This document shows positions 34,270-42,003 of a stretch of 64,000 bases of DNA, in pieces (the first letter of the stretch is position 1; the number at the start of each line of letters is the position of its first letter). The notes beneath the pieces are model-generated. The model saw only the letters and a list, made by a program, of their open reading frames with translations, did no database searches and had not been told where the DNA came from. Location of the stretch: the NCBI RefSeq assembly GCF_900184945.1, contig NZ_FXYF01000005.1, positions 124,001-188,000 of the forward strand. Reading direction: 5' to 3'. This stretch comes from Antarctobacter aquimaris (GTDB lineage: Bacteria > Pseudomonadota > Alphaproteobacteria > Rhodobacterales > Rhodobacteraceae). A program made the translations under genes and the position numbers.

Positions 34270-34782
34270 TCACTCCCGGCGCGTCTTCGATATGACGTTT
34301 GTCGCCAGACGTTCAAGCGCCGCGCGCAGATCGGCGTCGCCGACACCCTCTGCCACGGTGCGCGCCTTGGCGACAACCTCGGGGCGCGGCGCCGTTTCGG
34401 CCCGCGCCTTGGGGCGGTGCTGAAAGTCGACCTGCCCCTCGGAAAATCCTGTCGCCGCGGTCTGCGTCACCCGCACCCGCGAAATCGCGTTATAGCCGTA
34501 GACGGCATTGATCCGCGCGCGGATCTCCTCGCGCCGCATCTCGACCACCGGGGCCATCGCGCCCGTGGTCAGCAGCGTCAGGGTGCCGCCGAAACCGCCC
34601 TTGGAATAGCTCACCTCGACCGGGCGGGCGATCCGGGCGATGTCGGCGCCGGCGATCTCGTCCCAGTGGGTCAGCACGCGGGTCTGGGCGAATCCCCGTC
34701 CCTCCGCCGCCTGGCGGATGCGTCCCTGCACCAGCTTGGACGCCTGGGAAAACCCGTATGTCGAGGTCGTGCGCCGTGCCAC
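34270..34782 (-). CDS. DciA-like DUF721 domain protein
   Basis: A 170-residue cytoplasmic protein of the DUF721 family. The family includes DciA, the ancestral helicase loader that brings DnaB to the chromosome. LTHWDEIAGADIARIARPVEVSY (about 38-60, shown in two parts as HWDEIAGADIARI and ARPVEVSY) is the typical core, followed by TLTLLTTGAMAPVVEMRREEIRARIN. The C-terminal third is low-complexity and charged. Lies divergently from mutY, with about 80 nt between the starts. The role as helicase loader is known for other members and inferred here. Confidence 0.88.
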   Translation of the reverse strand: MARRTTSTYGFSQASKLVQGRIRQAAEGRGFAQTRVLTHWDEIAGADIARIARPVEVSYSKGGFGGTLTLLTTGAMAPVVEMRREEIRARINAVYGYNAISRVRVTQTAATGFSEGQVDFQHRPKARAETAPRPEVVAKARTVAEGVGDADLRAALERLATNVISKTRRE

Positions 34783-34784
34783 GT

Positions 34785-34811
34785 TTGACTCCCTTGCCGC
34801 GACGCTATTCT
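34785..34811 (+). promoter_or_regulatory. Weak candidate promoter for mutY
   Basis: TTGACT (34785-34790) and TATTCT (34806-34811) with a 15-nt spacer, which is two short of the optimum. The transcript start would fall near 34818, about 44 nt before the mutY start. No other candidate is better in this short divergent gap. Confidence 0.3.
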
Positions 34812-34861
34812 AGTGGCACCGCGGGGCGGCGCCAGCCCCCTTCCGACACGGAGTTTCACCC

Positions 34862-35956
34862 TTGCGTGATGAGCCGAACGACCTGCCGCGCGCCGAGGCG
34901 CTGCTTGACTGGTACGACCGCCACGCCCGCGCCCTGCCCTGGCGGGTGAGCCCGCGCGACCGCGCGCAGGGCATCCTGCCGGACCCCTACCGCGTCTGGC
35001 TGTCCGAAATCATGCTGCAACAGACCACCGTCGCCGCGGTGCGCGACTATTTCCACGCCTTCACGACGCGCTGGCCCACGATTGCGGCGCTGGCCGCCGC
35101 GCCCGATGAGGAGGTCATGGCGGCCTGGGCGGGCCTCGGCTACTACGCCCGCGCCCGCAACCTGCAGAAATGCGCCCGCGCGGTGGTCGCCGATCATGGC
35201 GGCGTCTTTCCCGACGATCACGCCACGTTGCTGACCCTGCCGGGGGTGGGGCCGTATACCGCCGCCGCGCTCTCGGCCATCGCCTTCGACGCGCCGGAAA
35301 CCGTGGTCGACGGCAACGTCGAGCGGGTCATGGCGCGGATCTTCGACGACCACACGCCCCTGCCCGCCGCCAAGCCGGTGCTGACTGCCTATGCCGCGCG
35401 CCTGACACCGCAGGAGCGGCCCGGCTGCTACGCCCAGGCGGTGATGGACCTGGGCGCCACGATCTGCACGCCCAGGCGGCCCGCCTGCGGCCTCTGCCCC
35501 TGGCGTGGTGCTTGTGCTGCCTGGACCAACGGCACCGCCGCCGAGTTGCCAAAGAAGGCGCCGAAAAAGCGCAAGCCCACGCGCCTGGGCATCGCCTACC
35601 TCGCGCGCCGTGTCGATGGCGCCTGGCTGCTGGAGCGCCGCCCGGACAAGGGGCTGCTGGGCGGGATGCTGGGCTGGCCCGGCTCGGTGTGGTCCGAGGA
35701 GCCGCCCGCCGAAGACCCGCCGATCCGCGCCGAATGGAAGACGCTGAACGAGGAAGCGCGCCACACCTTCACCCATTTCCACCTGCGGCTTACGGTCAGG
35801 ACCGCACTGGTGCCGATGGAGCGCACCCCCGGCCGCGGAGAATTCATCGAATCGCCCGAGTTTCGCCCCGCCGATCTGCCAACCGTGATGCGCAAGGCCT
35901 TTGACCTGGCGCATGGCGGGCGGTCCGCGCCGGTGGCAGGCTCTGGCAAACCCTGA
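34862..35956 (+). CDS. mutY: A/G-specific adenine glycosylase MutY
   Basis: DNA repair enzyme of 364 residues that removes adenine mispaired with 8-oxoguanine. The helix-hairpin-helix GPD domain contains EIMLQQTTV, then LPGVGPYTAAALSAIAF with the catalytic Asp in VVDGNVERV. The iron-sulfur loop is C-x6-C-x2-C-x5-C in CTPRRPACGLCPWRGAC. The C-terminal NUDIX-like recognition domain has LERRPDKGLLGGMLGWPG. The start is TTG at 34862, with GGAG 8 nt before it; no ATG or GTG gives the conserved N-terminus, so the rare start is accepted. Gene order dciA-mutY (divergent) is common in relatives. An AlkB-type gene follows 34 nt downstream. Confidence 0.93.
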   Translation: MRDEPNDLPRAEALLDWYDRHARALPWRVSPRDRAQGILPDPYRVWLSEIMLQQTTVAAVRDYFHAFTTRWPTIAALAAAPDEEVMAAWAGLGYYARARNLQKCARAVVADHGGVFPDDHATLLTLPGVGPYTAAALSAIAFDAPETVVDGNVERVMARIFDDHTPLPAAKPVLTAYAARLTPQERPGCYAQAVMDLGATICTPRRPACGLCPWRGACAAWTNGTAAELPKKAPKKRKPTRLGIAYLARRVDGAWLLERRPDKGLLGGMLGWPGSVWSEEPPAEDPPIRAEWKTLNEEARHTFTHFHLRLTVRTALVPMERTPGRGEFIESPEFRPADLPTVMRKAFDLAHGGRSAPVAGSGKP

Positions 35957-35990
35957 CCCCAGGCCCCCGGTCACAGTTCGGAGTCCCGCG

Positions 35991-37121
35991 ATGATCACCG
36001 CAGCCCAGCTTTCCCGCCCCTCTGCCGCCCTGCCCTTTTACCTGTCCTACGGGCTGATTCCGCTGGTCTGGGTCGCGGCGCTGGCCGGGGGCTGGTGGGT
36101 GCTGCTGCCGATCGCCGCCACCTGGTACCTGTTCTCGGCGCTGGACGCGGTGCTGGGGCTGAACCTGGAGAACGCCGATCCCGCCACGCCCGAGGGCGAC
36201 CTGCGCTGGTACAAGATCATCACCGCCGCCTGGGTGCCGCTGCAATTCGTCAACCTCTACACGCTGATCTGGTACGTCAGCGGCGCGGACCTGTCGGCGC
36301 TGGAGAAATTCGGCGTCTTTTTCGGCGTGGGCGTGATGACCGGGACGGTGGGCATCAACTACAGCCATGAGCTGATGCATCAGAAAAGCCGGGCCGAGCG
36401 ATGGCTGGGCGACCTGCTGCTGGCCATGGTGCTCTATTCCCACTTCCGGTCCGAGCACCTGCTGGTACATCACCGCTACGTCGGCACCCCGCGCGACCCG
36501 GTGACGGCGCGCTACAACGAGGGCTTCCACCGCTTCTACCCGCGCGTGCTGCGCCAAAGCCTCGCATCCAGCTTTGCCGCCGAAAAGGCCATGCTGGCGC
36601 GCAGGGGGCTGCCCTGGCATCACCTGTCGAACCCGTTCTGGCGCTATTGGACGATGCAGGCGCTGATGCTGGCGCTGGCGCTGGCGGTCGGTGGCTGGGC
36701 CGGGCTGGCGCTGTTCCTGGTGCAGGCCGGGGTGGCGATCTGGCAGTTGGAGCTGGTGAACTATGTCGAACACTACGGGCTGACGCGCAAGCACCTGGGC
36801 AACGGCCAGTACGAACACGTCCTGCCGCGCCACAGCTGGAACGCGGCGCACAAGGCGTCGAACTGGCTGCTGATCAACCTGCAACGCCATTCGGACCACC
36901 ACTACAAGCCCGACCGCCGCTTTCCGCTGTTGCAGAACCATTCCGAAGAGGACGCGCCGCAGCTGCCCTATGGCTACCCGGTGATGACCGTGGCGGCGAT
37001 GATCCCGCCGCTGTGGAAGAAGGTGATGAACCGGCGCGTCCGGGCCTGGCGCAAGCGGTATTACCCGGAAATTACCGACTGGACACCCTACAACAAGGGC
37101 GCGACCCCTTTGCCACGGTGA
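35991..37121 (+). CDS. alkB: Alkane 1-monooxygenase (AlkB-type membrane di-iron hydroxylase)
   Basis: Integral membrane di-iron enzyme of 376 residues that hydroxylates terminal carbons of alkanes or fatty acyl chains, using electrons from rubredoxin. The histidine boxes can be read: HELMHQ (from about 126), EHLLVHHRYVG (about 148) and LQRHSDHH (about 298), plus the AlkB-specific NYVEHYGLTRKH. Six helices are predicted. The second residue pair in the first box (HELMH rather than HELGH) is a small departure. Start at 35991 has GGAG with a 7-nt spacer. Closest known function is AlkB; related fatty-acid desaturases lack NYVEHYGL. No rubredoxin gene is adjacent, so partners are elsewhere. Confidence 0.9.
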   Translation: MITAAQLSRPSAALPFYLSYGLIPLVWVAALAGGWWVLLPIAATWYLFSALDAVLGLNLENADPATPEGDLRWYKIITAAWVPLQFVNLYTLIWYVSGADLSALEKFGVFFGVGVMTGTVGINYSHELMHQKSRAERWLGDLLLAMVLYSHFRSEHLLVHHRYVGTPRDPVTARYNEGFHRFYPRVLRQSLASSFAAEKAMLARRGLPWHHLSNPFWRYWTMQALMLALALAVGGWAGLALFLVQAGVAIWQLELVNYVEHYGLTRKHLGNGQYEHVLPRHSWNAAHKASNWLLINLQRHSDHHYKPDRRFPLLQNHSEEDAPQLPYGYPVMTVAAMIPPLWKKVMNRRVRAWRKRYYPEITDWTPYNKGATPLPR

Positions 37122-37134
37122 CGCGTGGCGCCGT

Positions 37135-37848
37135 TCATTCGACTGCGAGGACGGCCCGGCCGACCGGCGTCCGCAGCACCATCCGGTCGACCCTCAGCCG
37201 GCCATCCGGCAGGGCCTGGTACGTCATGTCGAACTCGGCGAACATGGTGTCGAACATCCCCTTGGGCGCCACCCCTTTCAGCCGGTTGAACGTCCCCTTG
37301 CAGGTCGGGCGGCCCGCGCGATCCGGCGCCGCCTTGACCAGCGTGAGGCGCATCAGCCGCTTGCCGTCATAGGTCGTCACGTCCAGCTTGCAGGCCTGCT
37401 CGGGCGGGATCGCGCGCAGGAGCATGTGCATTCCGGTCATCAGGTCGACGCTGCCGACCGCCTGCCGGGGATCGAGCCGATCCGGCTGGGGTGGCGTCTC
37501 GACGGTGATGTCGGGCGCTTTCCCGCGCCAGGCGATCTCGGTCACTTCGCGTTCGCCGTCGCGCAGGCTTTCCTCGCGGTATTTCGTCGGCGACACCGTC
37601 CCGCCCGAGGTCCTGCGCCCCTGGGCCCGGGCATCGAAGGACACGCTGGAGAGCAACCCGGCAAAGCCGCCCGTGGTAAAACGCATCCGTGCCGCGTAGC
37701 GCGACGGTCCGACATCGTCGGCATAGGCCAGCGTCCCCAGCTTGAGGCCGGTCAGGCGCAGGACAAGGGTGGTCTGGTCCGCAACCGCGGGGGAACAGAG
37801 CGCGCCGAGCAGCAGGATGCCGGCGATCCGGGAGAGCATGGTTTTCAT
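37135..37848 (-). CDS. DUF3108 domain-containing exported protein
   Basis: A 237-residue periplasmic protein with a signal peptide (MKTMLSRIAGILLLGALCSPAVADQ). The mature part fits the DUF3108 beta-rich fold: VLRLTGLKLGTLAYADDV, then YAARMRFTTGGFAGLLSSVSF, and later the acid-rich REVTEIAWRGKAPDITVETPPQPDRLDPRQAVGSVDLMTG (several conserved short motifs). Function unknown. The frame continues upstream for 28 codons, but the ATG at 37848 gives the signal sequence. It is convergent with the AlkB gene, 13 nt away at the 3-prime ends, and divergent from ppaC. Confidence 0.85.
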   Translation of the reverse strand: MKTMLSRIAGILLLGALCSPAVADQTTLVLRLTGLKLGTLAYADDVGPSRYAARMRFTTGGFAGLLSSVSFDARAQGRRTSGGTVSPTKYREESLRDGEREVTEIAWRGKAPDITVETPPQPDRLDPRQAVGSVDLMTGMHMLLRAIPPEQACKLDVTTYDGKRLMRLTLVKAAPDRAGRPTCKGTFNRLKGVAPKGMFDTMFAEFDMTYQALPDGRLRVDRMVLRTPVGRAVLAVE

Positions 37849-37939
37849 CGCGGGTGACTGTCGGGGATGGCGTGACGGGATACAATCCCGGAAAGATGCC
37901 GGTGGCGGGGCCTCGGGCGGCAGACCGCTCATGGCGGGA

Positions 37940-37970
37940 TCGCCAAGGTTTCGGGACAGGTCGCCAAGGT
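37940..37970. repeat. Paired 10-bp direct repeats upstream of ppaC
   Basis: TCGCCAAGGT occurs at 37940-37949 and again at 37961-37970, exactly 21 nt apart (two helical turns), 21 nt upstream of the candidate -35. Such spacing suits a dimeric activator on one face of the helix. No known regulator consensus is recognised. Confidence 0.45.
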
Positions 37971-37990
37971 CGCACCCCCTGGCCTACGGG

Positions 37991-38019
37991 GTGACAACCC
38001 CTGCGGCGGGGGCTATGAG
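37991..38019 (+). promoter_or_regulatory. Candidate sigma-70 promoter of ppaC
   Basis: GTGACA (5 of 6 matches to -35) at 37991-37996, a 17-nt spacer, and TATGAG (4 of 6) at 38014-38019. Transcription would start near 38026, about 32 nt before the gene. Confidence 0.5.
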
Positions 38020-38057
38020 CGCGCGAAATCGCACTTCATCGACCCGAGAGGATTCCC

Positions 38058-38978
38058 ATGACCACGCAGGTTTTCGGCCACAAGTCCCCCGACACCGACA
38101 GCACCGGCAGCCCGATCATCTGGGCCTGGTATCTTACCGAAGTGAAAGGCGAGGCCGCCGAGCCCGTCCTGCTGGGCGAGCCCAACACCGAGGCCGCCTT
38201 CATGCTGGACCACTGGAAGCTGGACAAGCCGGCGATCATCCAGGACGTGGCCGAGGGCGCGCCGGTGGTCATCGTCGACACCAACAACCCGGCCGAGCTG
38301 CCCGCCTCGATCAACAAGGCCGACATCCGCGGCATCATCGACCACCACAAGCTGGTCGGCGGGCTGGAAACCAAGGGGCCGATCGACATCACCGTGCGCC
38401 CGCTGGCCTGCACCGCCACCATCATGGTCGACCTGATGGGCGACGACGCCGCCGGGATGCCCGAGGCGATCAAGGGCGCGGCGCTGACCTGCATCCTGTC
38501 CGACACGCTGGAGTTCCGCTCGCCCACCACCACGGCGCATGACAAGGCCGTGGCGCAGAAGCTGGCCGCCGACCTGGGCATCGACATCCCGGCCTATGCC
38601 GCGCAGATGTTCGCCGCCAAGTCCGACGTCTCGAGTTTCTCCGATGCCGAGCTGCTGCGCATGGACTCCAAGGAATACACCGTCGACGGCAAGGAATTCC
38701 GCGTCTCCGTGCTGGAAACCACCGCGCCGCAGATGATCCTGGACCGCAAGGACAGCCTGATGGCGTCGATGGTGGACGTGGCCAAGGAAGACGGCGCCGA
38801 CCAGGTGCTGCTGTTCGTGGTCGACATCCTGAACGAGCAGGCCACCCTGCTGGTGCCGAACGACCTGGTGAAGACCGTGGCCGAGAAGAGCTTTGGCGCG
38901 ACTGTCTCGGGCGACACCGTGGTGCTGCCCGGCATCATGAGCCGCAAGAAGCAGATCATCCCGAACCTCAAGGTCTGA
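38058..38978 (+). CDS. ppaC: Manganese-dependent inorganic pyrophosphatase (family II)
   Basis: Cytoplasmic pyrophosphatase of 306 residues in the DHH family, unlike the usual proteobacterial family I enzyme. Motifs: FGHKSPDTDST (4-14) with His and two Asp, VIVDTNNPAELP, DHH in GIIDHHKL (about 95), RPLACTATI and SDTLEFRSPTT. The C-terminal DHHA2 domain ends with SRKKQIIPNL. No CBS inserts. A strong ribosome-binding site (GAGAGGA) precedes the ATG. Upstream lie paired direct repeats and a promoter; downstream a textbook terminator. Family I enzyme genes may exist elsewhere in the genome. Confidence 0.95.
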   Translation: MTTQVFGHKSPDTDSTGSPIIWAWYLTEVKGEAAEPVLLGEPNTEAAFMLDHWKLDKPAIIQDVAEGAPVVIVDTNNPAELPASINKADIRGIIDHHKLVGGLETKGPIDITVRPLACTATIMVDLMGDDAAGMPEAIKGAALTCILSDTLEFRSPTTTAHDKAVAQKLAADLGIDIPAYAAQMFAAKSDVSSFSDAELLRMDSKEYTVDGKEFRVSVLETTAPQMILDRKDSLMASMVDVAKEDGADQVLLFVVDILNEQATLLVPNDLVKTVAEKSFGATVSGDTVVLPGIMSRKKQIIPNLKV

Positions 38979-39003
38979 GCCGGCCTCCAGGTAGATCGAA
39001 TGG

Positions 39004-39031
39004 ACGGGGGCTTTGCCCCCGTTCTTTTTTT
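39004..39031 (+). terminator. Rho-independent terminator of ppaC
   Basis: Perfect stem ACGGGGGC-TTT-GCCCCCGT (39004-39022) followed by TC and seven T (39025-39031). It lies 26 nt past the stop codon and is also the first part of a composite downstream element. Confidence 0.9.
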
Positions 39032-39033
39032 GC

Positions 39034-39100
39034 GGGGGGCGCTGCCCCCGCCCCGGATCTAGTCCGGGGCTCCCCCGAGGTATTTTCAGCCAGAAGAAGC
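39034..39100 (+). repeat. Composite downstream element, copy 3 (after ppaC)
   Basis: A second GC hairpin (GGGGGC-GCT-GCCCCC, near 39034-39049), a variable hairpin CCCCGGA-TCTAG-TCCGGGG (39051-39069), and the tail CTCCCCCGAGGTATTTT...CAGAAGAAGC (39070-39100). It directly follows the ppaC terminator and is in the same orientation. Confidence 0.75.
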
Positions 39101-39808
39101 TGAAGGCGGTTGCAGGGGAAGCGGGGCGCCGAGCGTGATCCCCTCGGGCGAGATGTGGCAGGCGAGGGCCAGGGCCTCGACGCCGCTGTCGCGCGCGGCG
39201 GCATAGCCTTGGGCGTAAGCAGGGTCGATGTCCGCCGCCAGGGTCACCGACTGGCAGTCCGTCCGCTGCACCAGGTACAGCATCACGGCGCGGTGGCCTT
39301 GCCCTGCCATCGCGGCGAGTTCGGCCAGGTGCTTGGTGCCGCGCGCGGTCACGCTGTCGGGGAATTCGGCCAGACCCGGGGTGCGCGACAACGTCACCGA
39401 TTTCACCTCGACGTAGCAATCCGGCCTGCCGCCGCCCGAGAGCAGGAAATCGATGCGGCTGTTTTCGCCGTATTTCACTTCCGGGCGCACGTGGTCATAG
39501 CCGTCCAGCCCGGCGACCTGCCCCGCCGTCAGCGCCGCTTTCAGCACCCGGTTGGGCACGCCGGTGTCGACGCCGGTGAAATGCCCGCCGGGATGTTCCA
39601 CCAGCCGCCAGGCCCATTTCAGCTTTTTCCTCGGATCTTCGTTCGGCTCCAGCCAGATGCGCTGGTCCTCGTCCGCCAGCCCCAGCATCGAGCCCGGGTT
39701 GGCCACGTGGGCCACCACCTCGCGCCCGTCCTCCAGCAGGCAGTCGGCGAGAAAGCGTTTGTAGCGGCGGACCAGGCGGGCCGGGACGAGAGGGGTTTGA
39801 AACTGCAT
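39086..39808 (-). CDS. sfsA: DNA/RNA nuclease SfsA
   Basis: A 240-residue protein of the SfsA family, once called sugar fermentation stimulation protein and now assigned DNA-binding/nuclease-like function. Signature blocks are AHVANPGSMLGL, VDTGVPNRVLKAAL, RIDFLLSGGGRPDCYVEVKSVTL (PD-(D/E)xK-type core, with Asp, Glu and Lys), and FPDSVTARGTKHLAEL. Length is usual. The 3-prime end reaches into the conserved tail of the composite element, so the last residues (PPSASSG) overlap it. It diverges from the CinA-like gene, with 49 nt between starts. Confidence 0.93.
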   Translation of the reverse strand: MQFQTPLVPARLVRRYKRFLADCLLEDGREVVAHVANPGSMLGLADEDQRIWLEPNEDPRKKLKWAWRLVEHPGGHFTGVDTGVPNRVLKAALTAGQVAGLDGYDHVRPEVKYGENSRIDFLLSGGGRPDCYVEVKSVTLSRTPGLAEFPDSVTARGTKHLAELAAMAGQGHRAVMLYLVQRTDCQSVTLAADIDPAYAQGYAAARDSGVEALALACHISPEGITLGAPLPLQPPSASSG

Positions 39809-39857
39809 GGGCCGGGCCTATACCGTAGCGCGACGCAGGCGCCAAGGAGCCAGACCC

Positions 39858-40598
39858 ATGCCCAATCCCACCGCCGCCATGCTGGTCATCGGGGACGAGA
39901 TCCTGTCAGGCCGCACGCGCGATTCCAACATGCACTACCTCGCGCAGGAGTTCACCCGGCACGGCATCGACCTGCAGGAGGTGCGCATCGTCTCGGACAA
40001 GCGGGAGGCCATCGTCACAGCCCTCAACGCGCTGCGCCACGCCTATGACCACGTGGTAACCTCGGGCGGGATCGGGCCGACGCATGACGACATCACCGCG
40101 CCCTGCGTGGCCGAGGCCTTTGGCGTGGCGATCTCGGTGCGCGACGACGCCCGCGCCATCCTCCAGGCGCGCTATGACCGCATGGGCACCGAGCTGAACG
40201 AGGCCCGCCTGCGCATGGCGCGCATTCCCGACGGCGCCACGCTAATCGAGAACCCGGTCTCCGGCGCGCCGGGTTTCACCCTGGGCAACGTGCATGTCAT
40301 GGCGGGCGTGCCCTCGGTGTTCCAGGCCATGGTGTCCAGCGTGCTGCCGACGATGACCGGCGGCCGGCCGCTGCTGTCGCAGAGCCTGCGCATCGACCGG
40401 GGCGAAGGCGACATCGCCGGCCCGCTGGGCGCGCTGGCCGACCGCTATCCGGACCTGTCCATCGGGTCCTACCCGTTCCAGCGCAACGGCGTCTTTGGCG
40501 CAAACGTGGTAGTGCGCGGCACCGATGGCGCGCAGGTGGATGCCGCCATCTCGGAACTGGCCACGCTGTTCCCCGAGGCGTTGCAGCAGCAGGCCTGA
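39858..40598 (+). CDS. CinA-like molybdopterin-binding domain protein
   Basis: A 246-residue protein carrying only the MoaB/MogA-like molybdopterin-binding domain found at the N-terminus of CinA (competence/damage-inducible protein A). The motifs are VIGDEILSGRTRDSN (about 8-22) and TSGGIGPTHDDIT (about 72-84), both typical. The C-terminal amidohydrolase part of full CinA is absent, as in many alphaproteobacteria, so a pyrophosphatase or nucleotide-recycling role is possible and a competence role is not shown. AAGGAG with an 8-nt spacer fixes the ATG at 39858. The GNAT gene follows 89 nt downstream. Confidence 0.9.
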   Translation: MPNPTAAMLVIGDEILSGRTRDSNMHYLAQEFTRHGIDLQEVRIVSDKREAIVTALNALRHAYDHVVTSGGIGPTHDDITAPCVAEAFGVAISVRDDARAILQARYDRMGTELNEARLRMARIPDGATLIENPVSGAPGFTLGNVHVMAGVPSVFQAMVSSVLPTMTGGRPLLSQSLRIDRGEGDIAGPLGALADRYPDLSIGSYPFQRNGVFGANVVVRGTDGAQVDAAISELATLFPEALQQQA

Positions 40599-40687
40599 CC
40601 GCCCGCGCCGCAGGGTGCGCGGAACGCATGGACAGGCCGGGGGCGAGAGGCCATAACGGGCCTCATGAGCGCAACCTTGGCCCGCAG

Positions 40688-41437
40688 ATGTCCAGCCGAC
40701 TGACCGCATATTTCGAGGCGCTCGACGCCACCTGGCCCTCAGCCGCCCGGGTCAAGGCCGGTCCGTGGACCCTGCGCGAGGGCCGTGGAGGGGGCAAGCG
40801 TGTGTCGGCGGCCACCGCCGAGGGCGCCTGGGACGACGACGATCTTTCCGCCGCCGAGGAGGCCATGCGCCTGATGGGGCAGTCGCCGCTGTTCATGATC
40901 CGTCCGGACGAAGAAACGCTCGACTCCGCCCTGGAGGCGCGCGGCTATGACAAGGTCGACCCGGTCCAGCTTTGGGCGGCGCCGATCGGCCGGCTGACCG
41001 ACCTCAGGCTGCCGCGCGTGACCGCCTTTGCCATCTGGGAGCCGCTGGCCATCATGCGCGAACTCTGGGCCGAGGGCGGCATCGGCCCGGCGCGGCAGCG
41101 GGTGATGGAGCGGGCCGCCAAGCCGAAGACCGGCCTTCTAGGCCGCGTGTCGGACAAGCCCGCCGGGGCGGGCTTTTGCGCCATCCACGACGGGACCGCC
41201 ATGGTGCATGCCATGACCATCCTGCCCGAGCACCGGCAAAAGGGCCTGGGCGGCTGGATGATGCGCTGCGCCGCGATTTGGGCCGCGCGGCAGGGGGCAA
41301 CGCGCATCGCGGTCGCCGCCACCACCGACAACAGCGCGGCGGGCGCGCTCTACGCCGCATTGAACATGGAGGTCATCGGGCACTACCATTACCGGATGCT
41401 CGACACCGACGCGACCGACACCAGCGAGGACACGTGA
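40688..41437 (+). CDS. GNAT family N-acetyltransferase
   Basis: Cytoplasmic acetyltransferase of 249 residues. The acetyl-CoA site is in LPEHRQKGLGGWMMR (R-x2-G-x-G form) near residue 180-194, followed by AATTDNSAAGALYAALNM, the usual last helix-strand of the fold. The N-terminal half (about 1-100) is less typical. Substrate unknown. The frame is open 20 codons upstream; the ATG at 40688 is chosen because the residues before it look like leader, although no strong ribosome-binding site is present. Its stop overlaps the GTG start of the next gene (GTGA), so both are translated in tandem. Confidence 0.85.
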   Translation: MSSRLTAYFEALDATWPSAARVKAGPWTLREGRGGGKRVSAATAEGAWDDDDLSAAEEAMRLMGQSPLFMIRPDEETLDSALEARGYDKVDPVQLWAAPIGRLTDLRLPRVTAFAIWEPLAIMRELWAEGGIGPARQRVMERAAKPKTGLLGRVSDKPAGAGFCAIHDGTAMVHAMTILPEHRQKGLGGWMMRCAAIWAARQGATRIAVAATTDNSAAGALYAALNMEVIGHYHYRMLDTDATDTSEDT

Positions 41438-42003
41438 CCAAGGACCTGCCCACAGCGCTCAACCTGCCGATGGTCGACCCTCTGCCCGAGGCCACGCAGA
41501 AATACTTCGACATCTGCCAGGACAAGCTGGGCATGGTGCCCAACGTGCTGAAGGCCTACGCCTTCGACATCGCCAAGCTGGATGCCTTCACCGCCATGTA
41601 CAACGAGCTGATGCTGGCCGACAGCCGCCTCAGCAAGCTGGAGCGCGAGATGATCGCGGTGGTCGTCTCGTCGATCAACCGCTGCTATTACTGCCTGACG
41701 GCGCATGGCGCGGCGGTGCGCCAGCTGTCCGGCGACCCGGAGCTGGGCGAGATGCTGGTGATGAACTGGCGCGTGGCCGACCTGAGCCACCGGCACCGGT
41801 CGATGCTTTCCTTCGCCGAGAAGATGACCAAATCCTCGTCCGAGATCGCCGAATATGACCGCGAGGCGCTGCGCGACGCCGGTTTCTCGGATCGTGACAT
41901 CTGGGACATCGCCAACGTGGTGGGCTTTTTCAACATGACGAACCGTGTCGCCAGCGCCACCGACATGCGGCCCAATGACGCCTATCACGCGCAGGCGCGA
42001 TAA
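41434..42003 (+). CDS. Peroxidase-related protein (AhpD/carboxymuconolactone decarboxylase family)
   Basis: A 189-residue cytoplasmic protein. The AhpD-like active-site block is present: KLEREMIAVVVSSINRCYYCLTAHGAAVR, with C-x2-C in CYYC and the following His in TAHG. This fits the alkylhydroperoxidase/uncharacterised peroxidase-related (YciW-type) group. LTALNLP-type N-terminus and FSDRDIWDIANVVGFFNMTNRVA near the C-terminus are also typical. The start is GTG at 41434 overlapping the GNAT stop. The last 29 nt overlap the start of the OmpA-like gene in another frame. Confidence 0.9.
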   Translation: MTKDLPTALNLPMVDPLPEATQKYFDICQDKLGMVPNVLKAYAFDIAKLDAFTAMYNELMLADSRLSKLEREMIAVVVSSINRCYYCLTAHGAAVRQLSGDPELGEMLVMNWRVADLSHRHRSMLSFAEKMTKSSSEIAEYDREALRDAGFSDRDIWDIANVVGFFNMTNRVASATDMRPNDAYHAQAR

